This document shows, piece by piece, positions 47,505 to 59,020 of a DNA stretch of 64,000 nt. The translations under genes and the position numbers were made by a program. Source of the stretch: Anastatus disparis (Eukaryota; Arthropoda; Insecta; Hymenoptera; Eupelmidae); the NCBI GenBank assembly GCA_017163975.1, contig JAFFSR010000280.1, positions 1,984,001 through 2,048,000 on the forward strand. The letters run 5' to 3'. Under the pieces are notes generated by a model. The model was not told where the DNA came from. It made no database searches and saw only the letters and a list, made by a program, of their open reading frames with translations. Position 1 is the first letter of the stretch; each line of letters starts with the position of its first letter.

Positions 47505-48950
47505 CAGTTGCTGAAAGCACGTTCGTATATTTTTTTTCTATTCCACCTTAACTTTTTAACGGATAATTCTACTATGTATCGTTCTGACAAATTAGTTTGT
47601 GCGTTGTGTGTAATATTTTTTTTCTACTTATATGAAGTATGTAAGGGATTTGGGCCTAAATTTTTTTCTAATTTTTGGATAGTTTTTGTTGTATGAAAAT
47701 ACAAAAAAAATTATGAATTCAAATTATTTAAATTTTCAGGTTTTTATCTTAAAAAATTTATTTATTGATTTTAATGTCTAATATTAAAGCCAATATGTTC
47801 GAATGTAAATGAGTGATTTCAAATGATTTTCATCAAAATAACGTGAAAATTGAAATCCAGATATTTGGATTTAAAAAAAATCCAAACAGCTCCATTATTT
47901 CTAAATTTAATAGGAAAAAGTATAATTAAAAACAAAAAATAATGTAAAATTCAAAATTAAGTTTTTAGAACCGCATTAAAAATTTCTGCATGACTTTTAT
48001 TTCTTCACAATTTTTGAACACACTGGTTTTTTTAGACTAATATTATTTCAATTGAAAAGTTTTGATCTTAACTTTCATATAATTCTGTTAAATGTATACT
48101 AGAATTATTAATTTTGAAATTGCGTGGCATCAAAACTTATACAAACTTATAGAAAAATATGATTTAAAATAATAATTGAACATAAGATCAAATAAATGTA
48201 ATGTTTTTCATAATTTAATATAAAAAAAAGCTGTGGCTGATTCGAAAAAAATCTGAAATGAAAATACCTTTAATTTACTTTGCAATAATCCTAATATTTT
48301 TACAAATATTCTTTAGTAAGGATATAATTTGCATATTTATTATCCACATTACAGTTCCCCTAGAAATTCTCCAATTTGATATTTTCCAAAATAATTTAAT
48401 TGAAATTCAAAAATTTTTAAAATTGAATTTTATTTTAGTCAAATTAAATCGTAAATTAATAATATTATATTTTATTATTTCTAAATTACGATATGATAAT
48501 ATTTTTTCAAATAAGTAAACAAAAATAGCGTTCAGAAAATGATGAATAAATATATATAGTTACCGTGTAATTAAGAATATTGACATAGTCTGCCCAACAT
48601 CGTCATGATAAAATGTCGGTTCTATCATTTTTTTTTACTTCATTACAGTAAAAGCATTAAATTAAAAAAATCTAAAAAAAATGTTTAAATAACGTAGTTT
48701 ATCTATTGCTAAATTGACGTTGTCTATATACAAGATTAGATTTCGTTAATATCATTAAGTTTTTCCTGCAAATCTCACAGCATGATTAAAAGAACAAATT
48801 TAAGCTTGTTCGCTAATATCTGCAATTTATTTACACGAACAAAATAAGATGTTCAATCTAGAGCTTCATTGCAAGCTACTAATTAAAAAAAAAAGGAAAA
48901 AAAAAGAAAAACAAGATCGATAAAGTTTCTTACGTTCAATTTATAATCGA
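47505..48950. other. AT-rich DNA, no feature seen
   Basis: AT-rich. The 86-codon plus frame 48258-48518 is Ile/Leu/Phe/Asn/Lys-rich, as expected from AT-rich DNA, and is not called. Confidence 0.4.
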
Positions 48951-48954
48951 ACCA

Positions 48955-50035
48955 ATAAGTTTGAAGGTCGTACCACTAACTGGGACGAGCGACGATTGTT
49001 TTCTTAACCAGGTTCCTTCGAGTTACATTATAGCTTGAAAAGGACTATACAAGGATCGATTTTAAATTGAAACTTCACTCATCTTCTCTTTACGTCTTAC
49101 TCTCTGCTCCACTTCTTTCTTGTCTTATTTTTTAATCAACTTTTGTTTTTGTACTCACACTTCATTAACAATTTAAATTTTCAGCTATTTTCAATTACTT
49201 TGCATTACCAATTACTTTGGAAGGTATGGATACTTTATACGATGATGAAAATAAAACAGCTGAAGTAATTAAAGATTTCTTTTTTGTTGACGTAACTACA
49301 AACCATGTGTATGAGATACTTTTTTTATGATACATCCCTATCACTTTTTTCCAGAAATAATTCATCTTAGTTATCTGTCTTTATAATACTTTTTTATGAA
49401 CATTTTTTTTTCATTTTTTGCAATGCTCCTGCATTGGTCCAAGGCGTGCCCTTTAATGTGGGAAATTTCAGTGGAAGAAAATCATACGCCCGGAATAAAT
49501 GATAAGAATATCAAACTCACTAGTCAGCTTATTCGAACGATATCGCATCTCAGGACTTACTGATATTGGTAATAAAAATCCTGGCATCCTCGCTTTTTTT
49601 CCCTTTCTAAAATGATTCAGAAAAAAAAATCCAGGATTTACTGGAGTAACCGAAGTAAATTCATTAAAGCCGCAGTCGTTTTATACCACCAAACTTCGTT
49701 AGTTGCCAATTCAAAGATATTTTTTAAAATGCGAATTAGTTTTGAATTTTTTGTAATCTGATATATTAAAAAAAATGATTTGAGTTTTAAGCATGTATAA
49801 ATTATCATTTTAAATCGAAAATAATAAACTTGAATCTATCAATCATCACGCATCTTTAACTTCTAATACAACCATAAAATTTGCAAAAACTAAATCGTCA
49901 ATCCATCAATTTTTTATCATTCATATTTTATCCATTCTTTCTCGAGTATCATTTCTTTATTTGCAATCAAACTCTCCAACAACTTGAAAAATCAATTTTC
50001 TTCTGGATGTTTCATCCTCGCCTAGTTTAATAGTC
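48955..50035. other. Mixed DNA, no gene called
   Basis: A GC-richer patch at 48960-49060 and a low-homopolymer patch at 49430-49700 could be conserved non-coding DNA. A 34-codon frame from ATG 49227 looks less biased than most, but it has no partner exon or domain. Confidence 0.25.
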
Positions 50036-50039
50036 GATC

Positions 50040-50380
50040 GCTCATACTATGAATGATTATTTTCTCTCTCTTGCCCTGAGGCGATTCTCAACGAATTGGA
50101 AGAAGTGCCATTTCTTTGTAGCCAGCATTCATTGTAGTAACCCTCGAACTGTCAGATGTTCAGTTATATCCTATATAAGGATTATTTTATCTCGATGTTG
50201 CGGTCGTTTCAGAGACTCCTCTTGTCGATTTACTACTGTTACTTCGGTGTGTATGTGTGTGTGTATATATAGAGAGTTGTGCCAGATTTATCGAGCCACT
50301 CTACGGAATGAACGTTTATTGGCTTGACGCCGACGATTCGTGTGATGGCAAAAGTACTTGTAGAATAAGAGCAAGCGAGA
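50040..50380. promoter_or_regulatory. CpG-containing island
   Basis: Contains TCTCGATGTTGCGGTCG near 50190, GTGTGTATGTGTGTGTGTAT near 50248, and GCTTGACGCCGACG near 50322. A 92-codon plus frame (50049-50327) has no recognised domain. Composition contrast with the flanks is clear. Role inferred. Confidence 0.28.
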
Positions 50381-50599
50381 GAGAAAGATTATGTGTTCAA
50401 AGTACATATAGTTGAAGTGGTTCCCTTGTATATTGTACTTGGGACTCTGAAGTGGAGTATCATAAAACGAATGTGGAATATATACGTCACATTGTATTGT
50501 GTTGCGGAATTTACTTCCGGAATCTTAACTAGATTAAGGTTTAATGGACTTTCGGAGCTTTTCTTTCAAATCAAGATAAGTTGATAAAATAAAATGAGG

Positions 50600-51275
50600 G
50601 GTGTGAATTTATTTCCGCTCGAAATGAATTTGATCGATTAAATTTAAGATTTCCTGAATTGAGATAAAATTCTGTATTTTAGTAATCCTATTTATGAATG
50701 TATTAAAGTGTTACCTATAAAGATTATGGTTGTTATATTATGGTCCCATAAAATAATAATACTAAGCTACTAATGACGTTCCAGTTGTATTGTAAGGTAA
50801 ATTTGAATAGTTGGAATAAACGACTACTACGAAAACTAACTTTTTACTCCGACCCTTGGTGTTGGCGTTATTTATTTCAGTAATAATAAAACTGAAAAAA
50901 TAACAGATAAAAATTTATTTTTGCAAAAGAAAATTTCTGATCCAAATAAAAAATTGTCATAATGTATCAAATTCTCTCACTAACCATCAAAATAACTATT
51001 TTGCTCACTTGTGAGGTAATGTATTATTTTGCTCACGCAAAACAGGCATTGAAAATCGAATTGTGGTAATCGCGTTGAAAAAAAAAACTTTTTTAATATA
51101 TTTAAAATTTTTAATTCATAAAATGTTATTAGAATTCTACTTTCTTTTGAAATAGCCACTTTATTTATTTAAAAATTTCATCAAAATTTAATGATGATGT
51201 TTATCTAGAACAAAAAATAAAAAAACTATGACATACATCGACTACACCATAAACTTAAAAGCTGAAAATTCGTAA
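50600..51275. other. AT-rich DNA, no feature seen
   Basis: AT-rich with no supportable feature. Confidence 0.4.
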
Positions 51276-51309
51276 AACTTGGAAAACACGCAACACAACA
51301 TACAGTATG

Positions 51310-51520
51310 CTATTGAATTTAAAGTGTCTCCAGAACCGCATCGTTACCCCCTGATGCTCGTCATGGAAAGCTGCCGTCACACACCGTGGGTGGCCGGGAG
51401 TGAGAGCGAGATAAAGATAGAGAGACGGAGACAGAGAGATCCGCAAGTTCCCTTTCGCACGAAATTCATGGATAAGTTAAACCTGCTGGACTTGACACGT
51501 CGACACCCAAGGTAACTTGG
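51310..51520 (+). other. Candidate exon or island ending at a donor-like site
   Basis: A compact GC-rich block inside very AT-rich DNA. An open plus frame crosses it from 51279 and stops at the TAA inside CCAAGGTAACTTGG (51507-51520). AAG|GTAACT there resembles a 5' splice donor at 51512. An internal in-frame ATG at 51469 would give a 15-residue start (MDKLNLLDLTRRHPR) before that donor. No acceptor, partner exon or domain was found, and a GA-rich tract (51398-51440) makes a regulatory island equally possible. Confidence 0.25.
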
Positions 51521-51544
51521 AATTTAGTTGTACAACCTGTCGCT

Positions 51545-53085
51545 TTTAGTGTATATATATATAAAATAAAGAATTTGTTTATAGGTTTCAAGTTTGGGGT
51601 AAACATTAAAATTAAAGTAAGTTTATATATATTAGTAAAAATAAATAAAAGTTTATTTAAAAAATATCGAACTTTGTAAGAAATTTCAAATAAAAATAAA
51701 ACAAATTTTTTAAATTACTTGTTTGATTATAAGAAAAATTGCAATAATTTCCGTAATTTTTTCATTCAATAAATAAGTTAATTATTAAATTTTCATAATA
51801 TTATTATAAAATAAATTTTTTGTTATTACATATTAAAATAGAAAAGATTAATTTTTCTAATTGTTAATTGTAAATAAGCTTTTTCATAAATAAAATAAGA
51901 CATTATTTACATATCGATAATTTTGTTGATTTAATGCGAAATACGATAATTTAACTGAAATTTCTAGAAAAGCATTACATAATTATCGTTAATAATTTTA
52001 ACCAATTTGGCTCAAATAACATGATGCTATTACATTACAAGAGGATTGAAATTTACAACGTTTGAACGTAAATTTCTCTTTACATGAAAACTTAATAATT
52101 TTGCTTAACTTCAAAGGGAATTTAATACGAGCACTTACTGAAAATGATGGTAAATAACGTATTTTTTTTCATATCGGTAAGCTATATCAAACAGTTAAAA
52201 AGAAATTTAACTTTGAAAAACTTTTTATCGAAATATGCGTTACATTTCATTCGTTGAACCACTTATAACATAAAAAATTAATGATTGATAACATCGTCTT
52301 ACTCTCTCTCGCTCATTTTTTTACGTAAAACAAACAAAAAAATTTTTTTCGATAAGAACAGGAACATTTTGCGTTACTATCAGAAAATCTATATCCTAAT
52401 TGATCCCCGAAGAGTAATTTCAGTATCGTAAAACCAAATCGACATGACAAGCTCACTGAATTGTAATTGTTTCAATGATGATTGATAACTTTGGAGACAG
52501 AAAAAAAATAAAAATTACCAACACGCATTGACGAAATATACTTTAACGCACAACAATAACAATTATAATAATGAATGATCAATTTTCTTTGAAAATTAAT
52601 ACGAGTCTATTTAGGTTTGGATATAATCAGTACTTTCTGAATTCAAACTCGTTAGAATTCGTAAATAAACATCTATTTTGACATGCAAAATACTCGTTGA
52701 TTAAGAACTTGATGAATTATATTCGTTTTGATGTTTTCTTTTGTAAAAAATTAAATACAGAAATACGACGTGCAAATTTGTTGATCTAATTATTGTTAGC
52801 ACATTATACGTTATTCATTTCATATTTTATAAATAATACAAGTTAATAATAATATCAAGCATGAAATAAACGAATTATTGAATGAAAATATCCTAAATTT
52901 GTGTATAAGAAAAATGACTAGCCCAGAGTCAGACCGATTTATTCGACACGTGATTGGTTGAATTCACCTATGTGATGCGTAAATTATTAGATTGAGCCTA
53001 GGAGTGTATTAAATGAAAAATAGAAAAATATGAAAAAATATAACACTCTATCCAACAGGCTTGAAGAGCATTTATTAAATTCTAA
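51545..53085. other. AT-rich DNA, no feature seen
   Basis: About 1.5 kb of AT-rich DNA with no supportable gene or repeat. Confidence 0.45.
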
Positions 53086-53090
53086 TATAT

Positions 53091-53277
53091 CGAGGTCTTC
53101 AGTGGCTCAGTCAGTAGAGCGATGGATTCGTAATCTCGAGGTCCCGAATTCCAATCCCGCTCTCAGCCAATTGATACAAGCACCACTGTAAGTTACATAT
53201 GCTTTTTTCACAAACACTCTGGAAACCTCCGTCGTTAATTAGCATTGCAATCATAGTATAAAGACAATGACGTTAAT
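53091..53277 (+). mobile_element. tRNA-derived SINE, copy 3
   Basis: The only plus-strand copy. The A-box-like GTGGCTCAGTCAGTAGAG is at 53102-53119. The B-box-like region (CCCGAATTCCAATCCCGCTC) is mutated relative to copy 2. The body begins TTGATACAAGCACCACTG and the end is near AATGACGTTAA. It closes the family comparison, since it matches the other three copies read in reverse complement. Confidence 0.87.
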
Positions 53278-53480
53278 TACGAAAAAAATGTTAGTATTTG
53301 CAGCACTTATTTCATTTGATACATTTATTTTTATGAGTATCGTTTTTCAGAGTCAGAACAAATTTTTTTTATGTTTTTTCGGGTTATTTTGAACAAAAAA
53401 AGTCATTTTTGAGTTTTTGGAAAAATTAAAAAATGGCGAAAATGACCATTTTCAACTTAGAAATACTATATTGATAACCT

Positions 53481-54192
53481 TTAAGGATGTTCAATGGTGT
53501 CATGCGGGGAGGTGAAGAGTCAGAGGGGTATCCTATGCTTTAACATAGGAAAGAAGGATCGCTGCCAACTTAAAGTAATGAAATATTTTTCAACAAAAAG
53601 TTCTTTTAATGGCACTTAGAAATGAAATATATTATTCAAATTACATTTAAACGTTTTTATTTAATAAATAAAATATTTAAAAATGTTATTTAATTTATTA
53701 TAAATTAATTTAAGTTCGGTAATATGTTGAATGAAATTTGGCAACGCAGCGCTTCTATTTCTAGGTTAAGTTTAGCAGAAAAATATTATCTTTCAATTCA
53801 AAACTTATGTTATATGTAGGCAACGTTGCCAAATCTCTTACGTAGCAGTAGCGGGTTTTCAAAAATTAACTCTTACTTTAACTTTAACGTTGGAAATCTC
53901 TGTCAATTTTCCTGAAAGGTATATAAAAAACTATATGAAATGAATCCTTAGATAATATACTTTCATAATATCTAAATTTTAATTTGATCTGTTAACTTTT
54001 GTGACAGAAATTTATATAAAACGCAATCGATTCTCAGATCGCCCATGTTATTTTTCGTATTTTTAACATTAAATTTCTCGAAAAAACATGCGGAATGAAA
54101 TATGGAAAAAAATTGAAGTACTTTAATTTAATATAATAAATCATATTTCAAAGCATTCTGTTAACTTTTACATAACCATTGAACATCCTTAA
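53481..54192. mobile_element. TTAA-bounded inverted-repeat element (712 bp)
   Basis: TTAA at 53481-53484 is followed by GGATGTTCAATGGT. The right end is ACCATTGAACATCC followed by TTAA at 54189-54192. This gives a perfect 14-bp terminal inverted repeat inside a TTAA duplication, the target used by piggyBac-type transposases. The interior has a short hairpin (TCCTATGCTTTAACATAGGA, 53530-53549) and a GGCAACGTTGCC palindrome near 53819, but no transposase ORF. It is non-autonomous. The piggyBac link is inferred from TTAA only. Confidence 0.78.
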
Positions 54193-54712
54193 GAATATTC
54201 AAATAAGTTTTTAGCAATTATTAGTGCAACCTATTGTTTTTTTAAATGTTAAATACATTTAATAGATAATTTCTAAACTAATAGTCAAAAACAAATTTTT
54301 TTTGCAGTGATTTATTTATCAAACACACCTAACAGTTCAATCAAATTTTAATAGTCAGTTCTTTTCCGCGATAAAATATGGGGACTTTCGAACTGAAAAA
54401 TCTTCTAAATGTACTTTTCCAATTGTAATTATTTTAATGGTTTACATTTTATGTTTATTTAGTAAATTATAATAACAAACTATATATTTACATAAAATAC
54501 TTTGTCAAAAAAAAATTTCTGTTTTTGTTTTTAATAATATTAGATCAATAAACTTTGACCATAATGTAATTATTAAAAAACAGATATAATGAAAATTTCA
54601 TTAAATTCAAATCAAAAGAAAGATTAAAGCGAAAGGAAATTCGCAGTTTGTATACAAAATGTTAATAAATTTCCTTTTATTTCTGAATTATAGAGGAATT
54701 GATAAAAGTGCT

Positions 54713-54968
54713 TTAACTCTTTCAGAACGGAATTTTTATTTCATCAATTTTTGCGATAAAAAAATTTTTTCACTTTTTTCTTTTCAAGTTTTCTCAGCTT
54801 CTATCAAAGATATAATAACTTAGGCCCTCAGGTTGAGATTGGAAATAGTCCACTTTAATCTAATACATATATTTTTTTTACAAAATTTAAAGCCACTTTT
54901 GCACAATTTCAAAAAAATCAAAAAATGTCAATGTACATTGTAATGTACATTGGTTCTGAAAGGGTTAA
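54713..54968. mobile_element. TTAA-bounded MITE (256 bp)
   Basis: It starts TTAACTCTTTCAGAACGGAA and ends CATTGGTTCTGAAAGGGTTAA. The inverted ends share CTTTCAGAACNNA within TTAA target copies at 54713-54716 and 54965-54968. The right end in reverse, CCCTTTCAGAACC, begins with CCC as many piggyBac termini do. No ORF. It is a second TTAA family, distinct in terminal sequence from its neighbour at 53481. Confidence 0.7.
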
Positions 54969-55245
54969 GAAAGCACATAATTTTTGAATTTTTAAAAAAC
55001 TTAAAAGAGCATGTTTTGAATGAAAATTCATGTAAAATAATAATTATATAAATAAAAATTTTATGGAAAATATTGACAAATCTAAGTTTATTTTTGATAT
55101 ATTCAAATAAAGTACGAAAAATTTAAATCGTTACTGAACTCATAAATTTTAAATTAATTAAAGAAAATTTCTTTACACAACATGATGATAAATCTCATTT
55201 CAATTTTGGAAATATAAAAGAAATCAGTAAAGGTACTGAAATAAT

Positions 55246-55333
55246 TTTTTTTACACAGGGCGCGTACAGTGGGTACTTTACTCCCTCCTAGCGAAAAGTA
55301 AGGTACCCACTGTACGCTGCCTGTGTAAAAAAA
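55246..55333. repeat. Hairpin palindrome, arms about 36 bp
   Basis: Left arm TTTTTTTACACAGG...GCGTACAGTGGGTAC...TTAC and right arm GTAA..GTACCCACTGTACGC...CCTGTGTAAAAAAA match with only a few mismatches around a short TCCCTCCTAGCGAAAA-type loop. It is likely a foldback element or half of a composite with the palindrome that starts 3 bp further on. Confidence 0.85.
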
Positions 55334-55335
55334 TC

Positions 55336-55466
55336 GTATATTCTCCACGGGAGTAAATGAAAAATCCCTTAAATCGTATGTTTGTCACCCTCGCCTTCGG
55401 CTCGGGTGACATTTAACATACGATTTAAGACATTTTTCGTTTTTACTCCCTAGGTGAATAATATAC
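55336..55466. repeat. Hairpin palindrome with CGAGGG/CCCGAGC core
   Basis: The arms are about 60 bp and imperfect: GGGAGTAAATGAAAAAT and CTTAAATCGTATGTT on the left, their complements on the right. The centre reads GTCACCCTCGCCTTCGGCTCGGGTGAC, a nearly perfect GC-rich hairpin at 55386-55411. In the reverse reading the core is CCCGAGC-6 nt-CGAGGGT, closely matching the core of the separate palindrome at 59021-59145. Non-coding. Confidence 0.82.
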
Positions 55467-55607
55467 TATTATACTTCGAAATCGTCAAAAAAATATTTTG
55501 AATGCAAATTGAATTGATTACCATTTATACTTTTAAAATTTTATTTAAAATGTTGATTAATGAAATATGCTATAAATATATTCTGCTTTTGTTTAATTGT
55601 AATAAAG

Positions 55608-55779
55608 CCCTGGAAGAAAATTGACCATATCTTAAGTATAATTGCTGGTCAACAAATGTTAAAATGACACTTATCTAGAAATTTTTTTTATATCATTTCT
55701 AGAATTTCTAAGATAAGTGCCATTTTAACATTTGTTGACCAGCAATTATGCCTACAATATGGTCAATTTTCTTCCAGGG
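55608..55779. repeat. Long hairpin, arms about 75 bp, ends CCCTGGAAG
   Basis: It begins CCCTGGAAGAAAATTGACCA and ends with its exact complement TGGTCAATTTTCTTCCAGGG. Further inward, TAATTGCTGGTCAACAAATG and TTAAAATG.CACTTATCT are matched in the right arm with few mismatches. A transcript in either direction would fold into a long, nearly continuous stem. The outer CCCTGG is shared with the TA-flanked MITE family, but the following bases and the flanks (no TA) differ, so a common origin is not shown. Confidence 0.88.
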
Positions 55780-56010
55780 AGATATCATTTTACAAAGGCC
55801 TGAGTAAGATGGCTGATGCTCTAGCTTTCAACAGCTTTTTTTTTCTTAGATACTATAAAGATTTCTACTTTTTTGTAAAAACCTTACTTACATACCGTAG
55901 AGGATGAAGTTCCTGATCGAGGCGTAATTTCTGATCATTATTTATTATAAATCATAATCTATAAGATTACAGAAGGAAAAATTTTTTTTTAATTTATGAG
56001 AAAAAATAGA

Positions 56011-56706
56011 TTAAAGGGGTATATACATATTGGACACTAAGAAATAAAATATAATTTTCTTATTAATGTTTAAATTAATTTTAAAATATTTAAAATACTA
56101 CCTTAAAGTAGACATAAATACCTTTATTTTAAGCCCTATTAGGCTTATTTTACTCCAGCCATACTTCCATGATCATTCGATGAACCTTCGAATCCATAAT
56201 TCCTGCACCGTAAGGTTTCTAATGACATTTGACTTTACCAAACGGATTTGGCTTCAGTATTGATGTCATTTTTGTTTGAAAGTAGGGATTTTTAAAAAAC
56301 CAAAAATTTTTGACTTTTTAAGAAAAATTTCTAATTTTTTAACAAAAAATCTCAATTTTTTAAATAAATTTAAATATTTTTGGATTTTTTTACCACTTCC
56401 AGTCATTTAATTTCAAAACCCTATATTCATGCAAGAATGACATCAATACTGAAGCCAAATCTATTTGGTAAAGTTAAATTAGTTCATTAGGTCATCAGAA
56501 ATCTTACGGAGCAAGAATTATGGATTCGAAGGTTCATCGAGTGATCATGGGAGTATGGCTGTAGTGAAATAAGCCCAACAGGGTTTCAAATAAAGGTGTT
56601 TATATTTACATTAAGGTAGTATTTTGAATATTTTAAGATTAATTTAAATATTAATAAAAAAATTGTTTTTTATTTCTCAAGGTCCAATATGTATATACCC
56701 CCTTAA
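56011..56706. mobile_element. TTAA-bounded foldback element (696 bp)
   Basis: The outer ends are TTAAAGGGGTATATACATAT and, in reverse, TTAAGGGGGTATATACATAT. Arms of about 260 bp (56011-56270) and 271 bp (56436-56706) remain complementary throughout, for example CTTCAGTATTGATGTCATT against AATGACATCAATACTGAAG at the inner ends. The 165-bp loop is made of A/T runs. The 65-codon frame at 56066-56263 lies within the left arm and has no domain. It is a third TTAA-flanked element in this cluster, with long arms like foldback transposons. Confidence 0.85.
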
Positions 56707-56709
56707 GCG

Positions 56710-57225
56710 TAAGAAGTGCTTCGTTTATGTGAAGAAGAAATATACTTTTACTTTTTCACGTGTAAATATGTGATCAGAAATACCTCCTAGGTGATTAGAA
56801 ATTACGTCCTTCAGGGTATGTTGCTTAGCTTTTTCCAGTCATAATATTATCACAAAGACGCTCTTGTAAGTTGGTTATTCTCAAATAGCTTTGTTCCTAT
56901 TTAAATTATAATCGTATCACTTTATACTTGCTGGAAATGGTATACATATCAGGAATTTTTGAAGAATTCACAAATTTTTTTTTTAATTAATAAAACAACA
57001 ATAAGATTTTAATTACATTATAAAAAGTAATTGTTTGGTAATTTTTCACCTTGTGATAGTCAAGCTTTTGTTAATCTATTGAGTAGCTTTTAAATAGCAA
57101 CGTTTTATATGCACCTAAAAATATTTTTTTAAATGATCTTTTTGCTCTCTGAGTCTAAATATATATTTATCAATCACAAAATATAAAAAAATTTCTTTTC
57201 ACCGATACACTGCTTTCTTTATGAG
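56710..57225. other. AT-rich DNA, no feature seen
   Basis: AT-rich with nothing supportable. Confidence 0.4.
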
Positions 57226-57229
57226 AAAA

Positions 57230-57560
57230 AAAATAATATCCTTAAAATATCGAACTCAACTTGTCGTCATAGCACATACATACGCATACACACATGTGCT
57301 TCATTCGTCAAATTTGCTTGGTTGTCATTCGTTCACAATTCTAAAACCTTCATCTCATTGTCATTGTATACTGTATATGTATTTATATATGTATAGAAAA
57401 CAAAATAGAGAAATACACGACAAGTATGCTTATTGTGCACGTTATGTACAGGATACTTTTCAACGTTATTATATCTCTATATACAAGTTTTCCCAGAGAT
57501 AACTACTGAATGAATTCGCTTATTGAATTTTGTGCTCTCTCCCTTATATAACATTGTTCG
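57230..57560. promoter_or_regulatory. CA/TA-rich island
   Basis: GC-richer than its flanks, with ACATACGCATACACACATGTG near 57277 and TATATGTATTTATATATG near 57374. Frames of 93-108 codons at 57221-57856 are biased (Phe/Leu/Ser) and have no recognised domain. Role inferred from resemblance to the islands in the left half. Confidence 0.24.
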
Positions 57561-57859
57561 TTGCCAAGCCCCTATTATTTCAAAAGTACGGTTACTATCA
57601 ACCCTTTTCGTTCTTCTGCATGCTTACTATTATTATCTTCTTTTTTTTCATTTTTTACTTGTCTGCTACACATTTTGGCACTGTGTGTTTCTCTTATCGT
57701 GTTTCAGTTATCAAAATGTGCTTTGTTTTTTGCGCGTTTTGGCTTCTTTTGTTTATCTTGATTTTTATATCAGTTTTTTCGTTTGTAAAAAGAACTATGA
57801 ATTTTCTTTTGTTTTTTCTCTTTGTACTTAAAGTATTATGTTTTATGAGAAAGTAAAAT

Positions 57860-58385
57860 TCAGTTTGACTATGTACCGTAAGAGCAGAATCCGATTTTTT
57901 ATAATTTAAGTATGCAATAAATCAATGTCTTAAAAAAAATTTTTTTAGTCAGATATTATTGATTTACTTACACAGTGTATTAAAATTTATCATAGTTAAA
58001 ATAAGTTCATAAATTGTCTTGAAACGTCACATAAAAAAAATCATTCCTAATATTATGTTTTATTTTTTTCAAATTATAATTTCGACTATTTACTATTTTT
58101 CTTTTCTATTTAATCTCCCTAACGACAGTACCATATCTATTTAACGTTAAAACCTTTTGAAATTTATCAGAGTTATGATTATTTCGCATATAACGTCAAT
58201 TCTGTCTATATACAATTGCTCGCGCATTATATTGAATTTCTCAAACGGCAATAACAGGAGGGTCGTGACGCACATTCGCTCACGCAGGAAACTAATGTAT
58301 ATATACATTCATATGTACGTACGTATACGTTTATCTCCTTCTACAACGTTTCATTCAATTTAGTCTACATACATCTATACAGTTA
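57860..58385. other. AT-rich DNA with a small CpG island at 58195-58345
   Basis: The patch has GCTCGCGCATTATATTG near 58218, GGGTCGTGACGCACATTCGC at 58260-58279 and CATATGTACGTACGTATACG near 58310. Otherwise AT-rich. Confidence 0.28.
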
Positions 58386-58389
58386 TGCT

Positions 58390-59018
58390 AACCGAAAAAT
58401 ATTGATTTCCAACATGGAAAAGGTCCACATTTAAAAATACTATTTATGAAATAAGAGAAAAACGGTATGTGGTGGACTGTAAGTTGCATGGAATAAAAAA
58501 TACAAGTAGAAATAAAAAGCTATGAAAAAAAAAATTTTAAAGAAGAGCTTAACAAGCTAAGCGAGACTGGACGAGGTTTCTTTTGATCCAACTGAGATGG
58601 GAGTAGATTCGCTTTGATGGTGCGTGTTATAGTCTGTGGTTTGTTTAACTTCTTTCTTTTGGCAGTGGTTGCGTGTTATTTATTTCTTTTTTTATTATTT
58701 TTTCTTTTTTTGTGTAACTAGAAAAAAGTAAATGAAAAGCTATGAAATTTTTTTACAAGAGGATTTTGCGAGTTACTGGTAAAACTTTTATCAAAATAAA
58801 ACAAAAATATTTTTTAAATTTTAGTTTGTTTTTTTAATTGTTTTTTTTTTATACCATGAAAATAATTACTTGAATTTTGAATGGACACCACTATAATTTT
58901 ATTATAAAAATATGAAAATAGTAGTTTAATTAATATAAAAAGTTTATCCTTTAGTTAAAACAAAAGCGTTTTACCGTTTTACAAAAACGAATTTAAATTC
59001 ATAATATTCAAATATTAA
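58390..59018. other. AT-rich DNA, no feature seen
   Basis: AT-rich with no supportable feature up to the palindrome. Confidence 0.4.
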
Positions 59019-59020
59019 TA

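Noticed and set aside
49227..49331. 34-codon plus frame starting MDTLYDDENK
   Set aside because: Plausible-looking composition, but too short, with no splice partner and no domain.
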